Assembly: GCA_938048505.1 (NCBI GenBank) | Contig: CALIUX010000257.1 | Span: 1-8,797, forward strand | From: an uncultured Pseudomonadales bacterium | GTDB lineage: Bacteria; Pseudomonadota; Gammaproteobacteria; Pseudomonadales; Cellvibrionaceae | Length of the DNA: 8,797 nucleotides | Direction of reading: 5' to 3' | In this document: positions 1 to 6,501 of the stretch, in pieces | Layout: every line of letters starts with the position of its first letter | Position numbering within the stretch: position 1 is the first letter of the stretch | Notes under the pieces: generated by a model | Seen by the model: the letters and a program-made list of their open reading frames with translations, nothing else | The model's database searches: none | What the model was told of the DNA's origin: nothing | Program-made: the position numbers and the translations under genes

Positions 1-66
1 GCGGCAAAAGAAGCCGATGAAAGTGCTAAAAAAGCCAAAGAGGCTAAAGCCGAAGCGAGTGCTTAA
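1..66 (+). CDS. C-terminal end of an Ala/Lys/Glu-rich protein (partial)
   Basis: The window opens inside an open frame that ends at the TAA at 64-66. The 21 visible residues are almost only Ala, Lys, Glu, Ser and Asp (for example AKEADESAKKAKEAK). This composition suggests a charged helical or disordered tail of the kind seen on many unrelated bacterial proteins. A strong terminator starts 16 bases after the stop, which supports this being a real gene end. No conserved domain is visible, so I do not assign a function. The start and most of the protein lie outside the window. Confidence 0.7.
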   Translation, partial: AAKEADESAKKAKEAKAEASA

Positions 67-81
67 TTGATCCGTGCTTTC

Positions 82-114
82 AAAAACCCTCGTGACGGTG
101 TTGCGAGGGTTTTT
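82..114. terminator. Bidirectional rho-independent terminator
   Basis: The arms AAAAACCCTCG (82-92) and CGAGGGTTTTT (104-114) form a perfect 11-bp stem with an 11-nt loop. On the plus strand the GC part is followed by a run of seven T (110-116), ending the gene that stops at 66. Read on the minus strand, the same stem ends in five T, so it can also stop transcripts from the response regulator gene at 218-856. Confidence 0.9.
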
Positions 115-125
115 TTATGCCTACT

Positions 126-153
126 GTTTTATAAAGATATAGTTTTATAAAGA
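126..153. repeat. Two direct copies of a 12-bp AT-rich repeat
   Basis: GTTTTATAAAGA occurs at 126-137 and again at 142-153, a period of 16 bp. A shorter relative, TTTTATAA, lies at 179-186. All three fall in the roughly 100-bp gap between the terminator and the 3' end of the response regulator gene. No function is evident. This could be a local duplication or a binding-site pair. Confidence 0.6.
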
Positions 154-217
154 ATCGCGGACTCAACTCGTAAGTGCATTTTATAAGGTTGTTTTGCAGC
201 GGCGTATTCTGGCTGGA

Positions 218-856
218 TTAAGTGCCTGATTCTAAATCGAGAATTTTCCATTTGTAACCCAGCTCTATGAGCTGAGCGAGATTGCTGACATTGCCTTTTT
301 TAAAAAGGTTTTCGCGATGTTTCTCAACGGTACGGCTGGAGATATTCAATATATCGGCTGCTTGCTTTGAGCTTAAACCTTTAGCTAGGAGTTGAAATAG
401 TTGGAATTCACGGCCAGAAAAAAGCGCCGGTGAGCCCGATATTTTGCTTAAAACATCTTTAGAAATCGCTTTGCCGCCGTTATAAATAGTCTCTAGAGCT
501 TGTTGAAGCTCTTCTGGTCGGATCTCTTTATGTAAGATACCATCGGCTTGACTATCTATCAGCTGCTCAAGTATATAAGATGATTGCGCCCCCGTAAGAA
601 AGACAACTTTGCTGTTATGATGATTTTCTTTTATCTTTTGGGCAGTCGCTAAAGCGTCTCCTTGTGGCAGATGGTAATCTAAAAAAATAATATCCAGAGT
701 ATTGCAAGCGAGTGTGCTATGTATGGCATCAAGTGTATCGAGTTCTGCAATGACCTCACAGCCTGATTGATGCTCTAGCAGCAACGCCAGAGCCGATCGA
801 AAAAGAGCATGATCATCAACAATCGCAATTTTTAGCTTAGGTAGTGTTGTTAACAT
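218..856 (-). CDS. Response regulator, NarL/LuxR family (REC + HTH)
   Basis: This 212-residue protein has the normal length and order of a NarL/FixJ-type transcription factor. The N-terminal receiver domain (about 8-125) carries the acidic pair D14-D15, the phospho-acceptor D60 in FLDYHLP, T88 and the conserved K110. The C-terminal LuxR-type helix-turn-helix (about 145-205) contains FSGRE, then AADILNISSRTVEKHRENLFKK, with the recognition helix around SSRTVEKH. An AGGA Shine-Dalgarno sequence lies 4 nt before the ATG at 856. The gene is divergent from a sensor kinase, 132 bp away, which suggests that the kinase is its partner; this is inferred from position. All catalytic residues of the receiver are present, so it should be phosphorylatable. 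Its target genes cannot be read here, though the palindrome at 914-928 is a candidate site for autoregulation. Confidence 0.93.
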   Translation of the reverse strand: MLTTLPKLKIAIVDDHALFRSALALLLEHQSGCEVIAELDTLDAIHSTLACNTLDIIFLDYHLPQGDALATAQKIKENHHNSKVVFLTGAQSSYILEQLIDSQADGILHKEIRPEELQQALETIYNGGKAISKDVLSKISGSPALFSGREFQLFQLLAKGLSSKQAADILNISSRTVEKHRENLFKKGNVSNLAQLIELGYKWKILDLESGT

Positions 857-913
857 GGAATCCTATATAGCTCGTAATAATACGGAATTAACCTTTCTAA
901 TAGTCCATTTCAA

Positions 914-928
914 TAACCAAGTTGGTTA
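914..928. promoter_or_regulatory. Perfect 15-bp inverted repeat, candidate operator
   Basis: TAACCAA-G-TTGGTTA has perfect 7-bp arms around one central base. It sits in the promoter region shared by the divergent regulator and kinase genes. An 8-bp palindrome TAGTACTA (927-934) overlaps its right end. A possible -10 for the kinase, TATAGT, lies at 948-953, which would put the repeat over or just upstream of the -35 region. Position and symmetry suit a dimeric regulator, most simply the neighbouring LuxR-type protein. No binding evidence is available. Confidence 0.5.
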
Positions 929-988
929 GTACTATTTCTCTAAAAGTTATAGTTTATACAAGTTGATGCTTGGGGTAACGGTATATTG

Positions 989-2974
989 ATGAAAAAATGG
1001 GATGAAATAGATTCGGTAAATACAGCGCTGGCCATCAGTATTTTACCGCTAAGGAAACGCCTACCGATCAAGTGGTTTAGTTTGTTATCGCTTTGTAGTC
1101 AGTGTCTTTTCATTATCGTGAGTTGTTCTTTTACCGTTCAGGTAGCGGCTAGCGGTAACGTACTTGATATTGATCAATCGCCTATTGGGCAGCGTTTATC
1201 GCATCAACTGCTTTATTGGGCAGATTATAAGGGTGTCACGGCTGAAGCCGCATTGGCTGAGGGCGAATTTGTACCATTACGCCACCAAAAAATAGTTTTT
1301 GGTGCTAAAAAGCACTGGTATCTTTTAGCTTTACAGAATTCAAGTAATACAATACAAGAACGTGCTCTAGCAACTGGTTTGCCGTTTACTCCTAAGCTTT
1401 CCGCTTACTATCTTGAGAATAATCACCCCACTTTATTTTATCAATCCTCGGCTTCGAATGATTACCAGCAGCGTTCCCTTCCGTATCCATTACTCTTTGT
1501 GCCATTGGTTTTTCCTGCGAGTAAAACCAAAACGATCTTGCTTGAGCACGAAAGCTTAGCGTATTACCCCATGGCCCTCAGGTTATTTCACCACGATTCG
1601 CTCAATCAGAAAATGGCTGATTTCACATTGGCAAGAGGCATATTATTTGGTGCGCTGTTAGCCTTTCTGATTTTGTTTATAGTGCAAGCTATTGCAATGC
1701 CAACGCCACCACTTGTTTATTATTGCTGCTATATCGTTTGTTTGATTTTTTTAGCGGGGCAAATATTTGGTTATAACTTTGCTTACCTCTGGCCGACTAA
1801 AGGCGCATGGAATCAAGACTTTACGTCATTTATTATTGGTATTACCTATAGTTTTTATTTTCTCTTTTCTGCAACATTATTTAATTTAAAAAAGCATTTT
1901 GTGCGGTTATACCAATTTGCAGTTGCCCTTGCTGTGCTTGCAATGTGCCTAGCCGTTTTGAGTATTGTATTTAATGTTTTTATTGTGATGACTGCTGCGG
2001 CCCTAATTGGCTTGCCTATACCGGTGGCTATTGGTTGGCTCATGCATAAAAAAGGCTCTAGTGCTGCTAAGCTCTTTTTTTGGGGAGCATTATTTCATTG
2101 CAGCTTAAGTTATTTTTTGGCACTGGAGTGTTTGGGCTTTCACCTCGGTTATGATAATTACTTATTTAGTTCTTTAGGTGTTGTGCAGCTTATTGATTTG
2201 GTTCTATTTTCAATTGCATTGCTTCGTCAAACAGGGCAACTACGGAGAGCATTAAACGAGCAACTTTCACTCAGGTTACATGATGCCGAAGCCTTGGCCG
2301 CTGCAGAGCAAGCGAGAGCGGGTGCGCTTGAGGCACAACAGCAAAATGCATTGGCATTAGCATCGACTACACATGATATGACACAGCCTCTTGCTGCGAT
2401 GCATTTTGCTCTAGCGCTAGTTGATGATGAAAAAAATGCAGAGGCTAAAAAGCATATTTTAGAAACGTTAAATTACACACAAACATTGCTTAAAAACCTG
2501 ACTCAAGATGGAGAATTGCAATACCAGCATTCAAGTAAAGAAGTCAGCGCCGTTGATTTTTTGGAAAAAATTGCACAGCGCCATCGAGCCATTATTGTCA
2601 AAAAGGGGCTGCGCTTTCATGTTCGAAGTCAAATGGCATCATTTGTCTGCATGCCTTTTTTATTGCAGCGTATTATAGATAATTTATTGGCTAATGCATT
2701 GCGTTATACGGCCTCTGGCGGAATTGCAATGACACTTAGGGGTAGATCGGGAAATGTCTTAATCCAAATATGGGATACAGGTCAAGGCATGACTGAAGAG
2801 CAGCTTGGGCGGTTGATGGAGCCCTTTAAACAGGGAGATATCAATGAGCAGCAAGGCTTTGGTTTAGGCTTGTTCATAGTCAAGACTTTAGCAGAGCAAG
2901 CAGGTTATGCATTGACGATGCGATCAGTCGAGGGTAAAGGAACTTGCATTTCTCTTTACGTCCCCCAAACTTGA
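989..2974 (+). CDS. 7TM-DISM sensor histidine kinase
   Basis: The protein is about 661 residues; positions here count from the alternative TTG at 986. A hydrophobic segment (about 30-54) acts as signal peptide or anchor. A periplasmic region follows (about 57-212) that resembles the 7TMR-DISM extracellular type-2 sensory domain. Seven membrane helices come next (about 214-237, 243-265, 280-298, 308-330, 331-352, 362-382, 392-413), then a Gln/Ala-rich coiled coil (about 414-457). The phospho-acceptor H463 lies in THDMTQPLAAM. The ATPase domain shows the N box (N566, N570), DTGQGM (597-602), MEPF and FGLGLF (625-630). All kinase motifs are intact and no receiver domain is fused, so the phosphate should pass to a separate regulator, probably the divergent one. 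The start is uncertain: ATG at 989 is preceded directly by TTG at 986, with only a GGGG at 972-975 as a weak ribosome site. The ligand is unknown. Confidence 0.92.
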   Translation: MKKWDEIDSVNTALAISILPLRKRLPIKWFSLLSLCSQCLFIIVSCSFTVQVAASGNVLDIDQSPIGQRLSHQLLYWADYKGVTAEAALAEGEFVPLRHQKIVFGAKKHWYLLALQNSSNTIQERALATGLPFTPKLSAYYLENNHPTLFYQSSASNDYQQRSLPYPLLFVPLVFPASKTKTILLEHESLAYYPMALRLFHHDSLNQKMADFTLARGILFGALLAFLILFIVQAIAMPTPPLVYYCCYIVCLIFLAGQIFGYNFAYLWPTKGAWNQDFTSFIIGITYSFYFLFSATLFNLKKHFVRLYQFAVALAVLAMCLAVLSIVFNVFIVMTAAALIGLPIPVAIGWLMHKKGSSAAKLFFWGALFHCSLSYFLALECLGFHLGYDNYLFSSLGVVQLIDLVLFSIALLRQTGQLRRALNEQLSLRLHDAEALAAAEQARAGALEAQQQNALALASTTHDMTQPLAAMHFALALVDDEKNAEAKKHILETLNYTQTLLKNLTQDGELQYQHSSKEVSAVDFLEKIAQRHRAIIVKKGLRFHVRSQMASFVCMPFLLQRIIDNLLANALRYTASGGIAMTLRGRSGNVLIQIWDTGQGMTEEQLGRLMEPFKQGDINEQQGFGLGLFIVKTLAEQAGYALTMRSVEGKGTCISLYVPQT

Positions 2975-3008
2975 TCTACATAAAAGAACATATACCATAA
3001 AACGTATT

Positions 3009-3263
3009 TTATATATTAAGCATCGACTGCAATTCGGAAGGTAATGCTGGCGGGCCTTTTTTCTTTTTTTGTTCTTTAACTGACATGGCTAAATCATGCA
3101 TTGTATTACTGGCTTCTTGCCGTGCTAATATTGCCTGCCTTGTTGAATCTGAAGGATGTAAATCGGTGGGTAACTCTGTGCCGCAATACATACAGCGTAT
3201 TGAAAGGCTCTGTAATATTTTTTGTTTGCACTTTGGGCAGCAGCCTCGAACAGGTTTGCTCAT
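3009..3263 (-). CDS. Small zinc-ribbon protein, function unknown
   Basis: This 84-residue protein begins with a probable zinc ribbon: CCPKC (Cys8, 9, 12) and CMYC (Cys24, 27) with a short spacer, giving two CxxC knuckles. Behind it is a helical stretch with many polar residues, a lysine run KEQKKKK (about 63-69), and a Pro-rich end. A good Shine-Dalgarno, GGGAG, stands 6-7 nt before the ATG at 3263, and a perfect TATAAT lies further upstream. These support a real gene. It follows the GspE-like ATPase gene on the same strand with a 168-bp gap, so it may be its own unit. It converges with the kinase, 34 bp apart. I do not recognise a named family. Metal binding is inferred from the cysteine pattern. 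Confidence 0.8.
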   Translation of the reverse strand: MSKPVRGCCPKCKQKILQSLSIRCMYCGTELPTDLHPSDSTRQAILARQEASNTMHDLAMSVKEQKKKKGPPALPSELQSMLNI

Positions 3264-3304
3264 TGCATCTCCCTCTTCACGATATTAATAGCGGATGTCA
3301 GAAA

Positions 3305-3310
3305 ATTATA
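3305..3310 (-). promoter_or_regulatory. Candidate -10 element for the zinc-ribbon gene
   Basis: The minus strand reads TATAAT, a consensus -10 hexamer, about 42 nt upstream of the ATG at 3263. No good -35 hexamer is found 16-18 bp further upstream, so this is tentative. It would give the small gene its own promoter inside the 168-bp gap behind the ATPase gene. Confidence 0.3.
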
Positions 3311-3431
3311 AATGACGCCTTATTGATCTGCGCGTATGTTTCGATTAATGGTAATTGTGTGGTTATATATTACACGTGGCGATTAAGATATTAAGTGATC
3401 TCACGCATTTAGTCAGGCGATAGCACCGAGT

Positions 3432-5207
3432 TTAACGGTATTGTTGAACGGGTGGTGCAACGCGTAATACTTCTTCTAGTGTTGTGACACCTTTTGCAAT
3501 CTTTTGCGCACCTGAAAGCCGCAAAGTCCGCATGCCTTCTCGCATCGCTTGTTGCCTCAGTTGGTTAAGGTCGGTCACATCGGTAATGCACTCACCGAGT
3601 GACTCACTCATTCGCAATATCTCATAAATTCCTTGTCGGCCCGCATAACCGGTATTACGGCACTCTAAGCAGCCGCCTGCTTTATAAATTTTCTCAGGTT
3701 TTGCGACTTTCCAAGGTTTGACTAATATATCCCAATCTTCTTGAGATATCGTGTCCGGCTCCTTGCAGTGCTTGCAGAGTGTACGTACTAGTCGCTGTGC
3801 CATAACACCCAATACGGATGTTTTCAGCAAGTATGATGGAACTCCCAAGTCCAACAAGCGAGAAATCGAAGTAGGAGAATCATTGGTGTGGAGAGTACTA
3901 AGCACAAGGTGCCCGGTTAAAGACGCTTGTACCGCCATTTGGGCTGTTTCAAGGTCTCGTATTTCGCCGACCATAATAATGTCGGGGTCTTGCCGCATGA
4001 GTGTGCGTATGCCGGCAGCAAAGTCGAGTTCAATATTGTGTTGCACTTGCGTCTGATTAAAAGCATCTTCAACCATCTCAATGGGGTCTTCAATCGTGCT
4101 GACATTAACCTCATCGGTCGCAAGGGTTTTTAGGGTGGAATATAGCGTTGTGGTTTTCCCCGAGCCCGTTGGCCCTGTTACCAAAACAATGCCGTGAGGA
4201 TGGTCGATCATCTTTTGCCAGCGCGCATAGTCTTCGCCCCCAAGTCCTAAATCATCAAAGCTTCGCAGCAAGACATCAGGGTCAAAAATACGCATGACCA
4301 ACTTCTCGCCAAAAGCCGTAGGCAATGTTGATAGGCGTAATTCGGCTTCGGTGCCATCAGGCGTCTTGGTTTTAATACGGCCATCTTGAGGTTTACGCTT
4401 TTCGGCAACATTCATACGCCCTAAAATTTTGATGCGGCTGGTAATGGCGGTGGCGACGTTAGCAGGGAATTCATAGATGGCATGCAGCACGCCATCAATT
4501 CGGAAGCGCATGCGTGCAACATCGCGTCGGGGCTCAATATGAATATCGCTCGCGCGTTGGTCAAAAGCATATTGCAGAAGCCAATCCACAATATTGACAA
4601 TATGTTGATCATTAGCCTCGGGGTCTTTCATGCTGCCCAGTTCAAGCAGTTGCTCGAAGTTGGTGACATTGCTGGCAGACTTCGCGCCGCCTTTCGCGCC
4701 GCTAATTGACTTGGCTAATGAGTAAAATTCAACACGATAACGCTGAATATCAGAGGGCAGGGCTAAAACGCGTTTGATGCGCCGCTGGCTGGTTTGCATA
4801 AGCTGCTCGACCCAGCTAGTAACAAAAGGCTGCCCAACGGCAACGGTAAGCTCATCTGAGTTGATTTTTACGCAGAGTAAGTCATGGCGTTTGGCAAACT
4901 GATAGCTCATTACACCGGCTAGTTCAGCCACTTGCAGCTTCATCGGGTCAATATGAAAAACCTGTAGCTGGCTCTTCTCTGCCAGCCAGTCGGCCAGAGT
5001 GAGTTCATCCAGCTTTTTGCCCGGGCGTGATAGATCATCTAATGACTGACTCGCAATATATGTAACGGGATGCATCGCCGTTTGATCGGGTGTACGGCTC
5101 GTACCCAGCCAATGGTTCATGGTGTCTTGGCTAATGCGACCATCTTGGCTGAGGTCATGCAAAATATTACGTAAGTCGAGAGTGCGGTCTACCACGATAT
5201 TGCCCAC
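3432..5207 (-). CDS. GspE/PilB-family secretion or pilus ATPase
   Basis: This 591-residue protein has the full plan of a type II secretion or type IV pilus assembly ATPase. An N-terminal GspE/MshE-like domain spans about 70-165. The core follows with RASDIHIEP and RFRIDG (about 218-239), Walker A GPTGSGKTT (345-353), the Asp box TIEDPIE (371-377), Walker B DIIMVGEIRD (409-418) and the His box STLHTN (437-442). A tetracysteine zinc motif is present (Cys478, 481, 513, 516), typical of GspE and PilB rather than retraction ATPases of the PilT type. It should hydrolyse ATP at the inner membrane to drive pilin or pseudopilin assembly. No other secretion or pilus gene is in the window, so it is an orphan here and I give no gene symbol. 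The start is doubtful: GTG at 5207 (used here) and GTG at 5195 both lack a clear Shine-Dalgarno, and an ATG just upstream is out of frame. Confidence 0.9.
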   Translation of the reverse strand: MGNIVVDRTLDLRNILHDLSQDGRISQDTMNHWLGTSRTPDQTAMHPVTYIASQSLDDLSRPGKKLDELTLADWLAEKSQLQVFHIDPMKLQVAELAGVMSYQFAKRHDLLCVKINSDELTVAVGQPFVTSWVEQLMQTSQRRIKRVLALPSDIQRYRVEFYSLAKSISGAKGGAKSASNVTNFEQLLELGSMKDPEANDQHIVNIVDWLLQYAFDQRASDIHIEPRRDVARMRFRIDGVLHAIYEFPANVATAITSRIKILGRMNVAEKRKPQDGRIKTKTPDGTEAELRLSTLPTAFGEKLVMRIFDPDVLLRSFDDLGLGGEDYARWQKMIDHPHGIVLVTGPTGSGKTTTLYSTLKTLATDEVNVSTIEDPIEMVEDAFNQTQVQHNIELDFAAGIRTLMRQDPDIIMVGEIRDLETAQMAVQASLTGHLVLSTLHTNDSPTSISRLLDLGVPSYLLKTSVLGVMAQRLVRTLCKHCKEPDTISQEDWDILVKPWKVAKPEKIYKAGGCLECRNTGYAGRQGIYEILRMSESLGECITDVTDLNQLRQQAMREGMRTLRLSGAQKIAKGVTTLEEVLRVAPPVQQYR

Positions 5208-5209
5208 TT

Positions 5210-5237
5210 TGATGAATGTTCATTGATGAATGTTCAA
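5210..5237. repeat. 14-bp tandem duplication at the ATPase gene start
   Basis: TGATGAATGTTCAT (5210-5223) is followed at once by TGATGAATGTTCAA (5224-5237), 13 of 14 bases identical. The array ends two bases before the GTG start of the GspE-like gene and fills most of its short leader. On the minus strand the copies create a TTG and an ATG that are not in frame with the ATPase. Because 14 is not a multiple of three, adding or losing a copy changes which upstream start is in frame. Confidence 0.85.
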
Positions 5238-5246
5238 TGCCTTAAT

Positions 5247-5275
5247 GTTATACCCTTGTCGTGCTTTTTGCAGAA
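5247..5275 (-). promoter_or_regulatory. Candidate promoter of the GspE-like ATPase gene
   Basis: On the minus strand, TATAAC (5247-5252) is a good -10 match, with TTCTGC (5270-5275) as a poor -35 at a spacing of 17. It would start RNA near 5240, giving a leader of about 33 nt that holds the 14-bp tandem repeat. The weak -35 makes this tentative. Confidence 0.3.
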
Positions 5276-5379
5276 GATTTAGCTATGGATGATGTAAGTT
5301 GCACAGGATATTGAGTTTTAGGTATTGGCAATGATGGGTTGAAGCAAGTGTGGTGTAAGCGAATAAAAAATGAGATGTT

Positions 5380-5413
5380 AAAAAGCAAAAAGGCCCGCAG
5401 ATGCGAGCCTTTT
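5380..5413 (-). terminator. Rho-independent terminator of dsbA
   Basis: On the minus strand, AAAAGGC (5413-5407) pairs with GCCTTTT (5394-5388), with an inner 3-bp CGC/GCG extension past one mismatch and a 4-nt loop. The stem runs into TTTTTGCTTTTT (5391-5380). It begins 24 bases after the dsbA stop and separates dsbA from the ATPase gene. On the plus strand the T-run is short, so it is mainly a minus-strand terminator. Confidence 0.85.
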
Positions 5414-5437
5414 GTAGAACCTTTGAATGAACGAGTA

Positions 5438-6097
5438 TTACTTTTTCAGCTTCTTCGCTAAGTATTCGGCGACTTCAAGCATTTCTTTCTGGCCACCGGC
5501 TTTACTTGCACTGATATGGTAATAATCAGCTACTACTATCTCGGGTGTGCCAGTGATCTTGTACTGACGTTGACGATCGTCTGCTTGCTTCACTTGGCCT
5601 GACACTGCAAAAGAATTCATCACACCGATAAAGTTCTTGCCATCAAATCCAGCTTTGTTAACAACAGCTGTAATTTCAGCATCATCAAACAACATTTTGC
5701 GCTCTTTGTGCATAGCATCAAAGAATACAGGGTGCAGTTTGTCTAGGCCTTGAATAGCTTTAGCAGCATAAAACAATTTAGCGTGCGTCCACATCATATC
5801 GTGAGGTACACCAGGGCGGCGTTGTTTCCACATGGCGGGTGACTGAGTGAATTCGATGAAGCTAGGCTTTTTCTTTAACCAAGCATGCAGCGGCTTTTCG
5901 AATTTGTAGCAATGGCCACAGCCGTACCAGAAAACTTCAGTCACGTTAACGGTGTCTGATTTGGCAGGCTTAGCTGCACCAGCGATGATGGTGTAATGCT
6001 TGCCTTCTGTGTAGGTCTTTTCGGCGCTCTCAGCGTGGTGTTCTGCACAGGCTAGAAGGGGAAGTACTAGCCCGAGAATTAATGCAGCAATACGCAT
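5438..6097 (-). CDS. dsbA: DsbA-type periplasmic thiol:disulfide oxidoreductase
   Basis: DsbA oxidises cysteine pairs in proteins exported to the periplasm. Using ATG at 6097 the product is 219 residues, the usual family size. A TTG 15 bases upstream (6112) is open, but it overlaps the GAGGA ribosome site that stands 8 nt before the ATG, so ATG is preferred. The N-terminus MRIAALILGLVLPLLACAEHH is a signal sequence. The thioredoxin fold shows VFWYGCGHCYKFEKP with active cysteines 60 and 63, and the cis-proline loop ITGTPEIVV (Pro185). The dipeptide between the cysteines is Gly-His, unlike the Pro-His of Escherichia coli DsbA, which could alter redox potential. The signal end can be read as AxA for signal peptidase I (after ACA) or as a lipobox LLAC, so a lipoprotein is possible. 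The gene stands alone and is divergent from engB. Confidence 0.9.
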   Translation of the reverse strand: MRIAALILGLVLPLLACAEHHAESAEKTYTEGKHYTIIAGAAKPAKSDTVNVTEVFWYGCGHCYKFEKPLHAWLKKKPSFIEFTQSPAMWKQRRPGVPHDMMWTHAKLFYAAKAIQGLDKLHPVFFDAMHKERKMLFDDAEITAVVNKAGFDGKNFIGVMNSFAVSGQVKQADDRQRQYKITGTPEIVVADYYHISASKAGGQKEMLEVAEYLAKKLKK

Positions 6098-6501
6098 AGG
6101 GTGTATCCTCAAATGATAAAGTGTGTGGGGGATTCTACCAGCATGATCCTTAATTTGCGGTTAACAAGCCGCATAATCAAGCTGCATCCTAATAAAACAT
6201 ATAATGTTAGGCGAATTTGTTGGCCTTAGAGAGTGCTGCAGTACAAAAAGTTCAGATTACAGCTTTATTTGACAACTACCCATCTAAAAGCGCTTATACG
6301 GTTTGATTTTGCCAATGGTTTTAATTGAGTTCTCTTTCAGCGCAATGCTGAGGCGGTTAAATTACCCTCACGATGTCATTGCTGCAAAGCGTGTGCAGTG
6401 TGCAAAAGCGACTGCGGAGTGCATCGTCCTGCAATAGATAGCTTTGCGGGAGCGACAGTGGCATTATAGGAATCCTTTCTCTAGAACTCACTCGTATTCA
6501 C
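6098..6501. other. Divergent dsbA-engB intergenic region with structured segment
   Basis: These 404 bases hold no convincing gene on either strand. They must carry the promoters of dsbA (left) and engB (right). A small hairpin is possible at 6156-6173 (TGCGG/CCGCA). A larger fold is possible at 6384-6447, where GCAAAGC (6384-6390) can pair with GCTTTGC (6441-6447) around an inner GCAGT/ACTGC stem (6395-6399 with 6411-6415). This could be a structured leader of engB or part of a small RNA, but no terminator with a U-tract ends it. In Pseudomonas, as I recall, cytochrome c4-type genes lie between dsbA and engB; none is found here. Confidence 0.5.
6269..6300 (+). promoter_or_regulatory. Weak candidate promoter upstream of engB
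   Basis: A perfect -35 hexamer TTGACA (6269-6274) is followed by TATACG (6295-6300), a partial -10, with a long spacer of 20 bp. If used it would give engB a leader of about 195 nt that includes the foldable segment at 6384-6447. The unusual spacing keeps confidence low. A second possible -10, TATAGG at 6465-6470, has no good -35. Confidence 0.22.

Noticed and set aside
2997..3012. ATAAAA/TTTTAT hairpin between the kinase and zinc-ribbon genes
   Set aside because: Six A-T pairs only, no GC stem; too weak to call as a terminator.
3085..3394. Overlapping plus-strand open frames opposite the zinc-ribbon gene
   Set aside because: They are antisense to a better supported gene, lack a convincing ribosome site, and their translations show no domain.
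3751..4709. Several short open frames inside the GspE-like gene, both strands
   Set aside because: They are frame shadows of the long conserved ATPase coding region.
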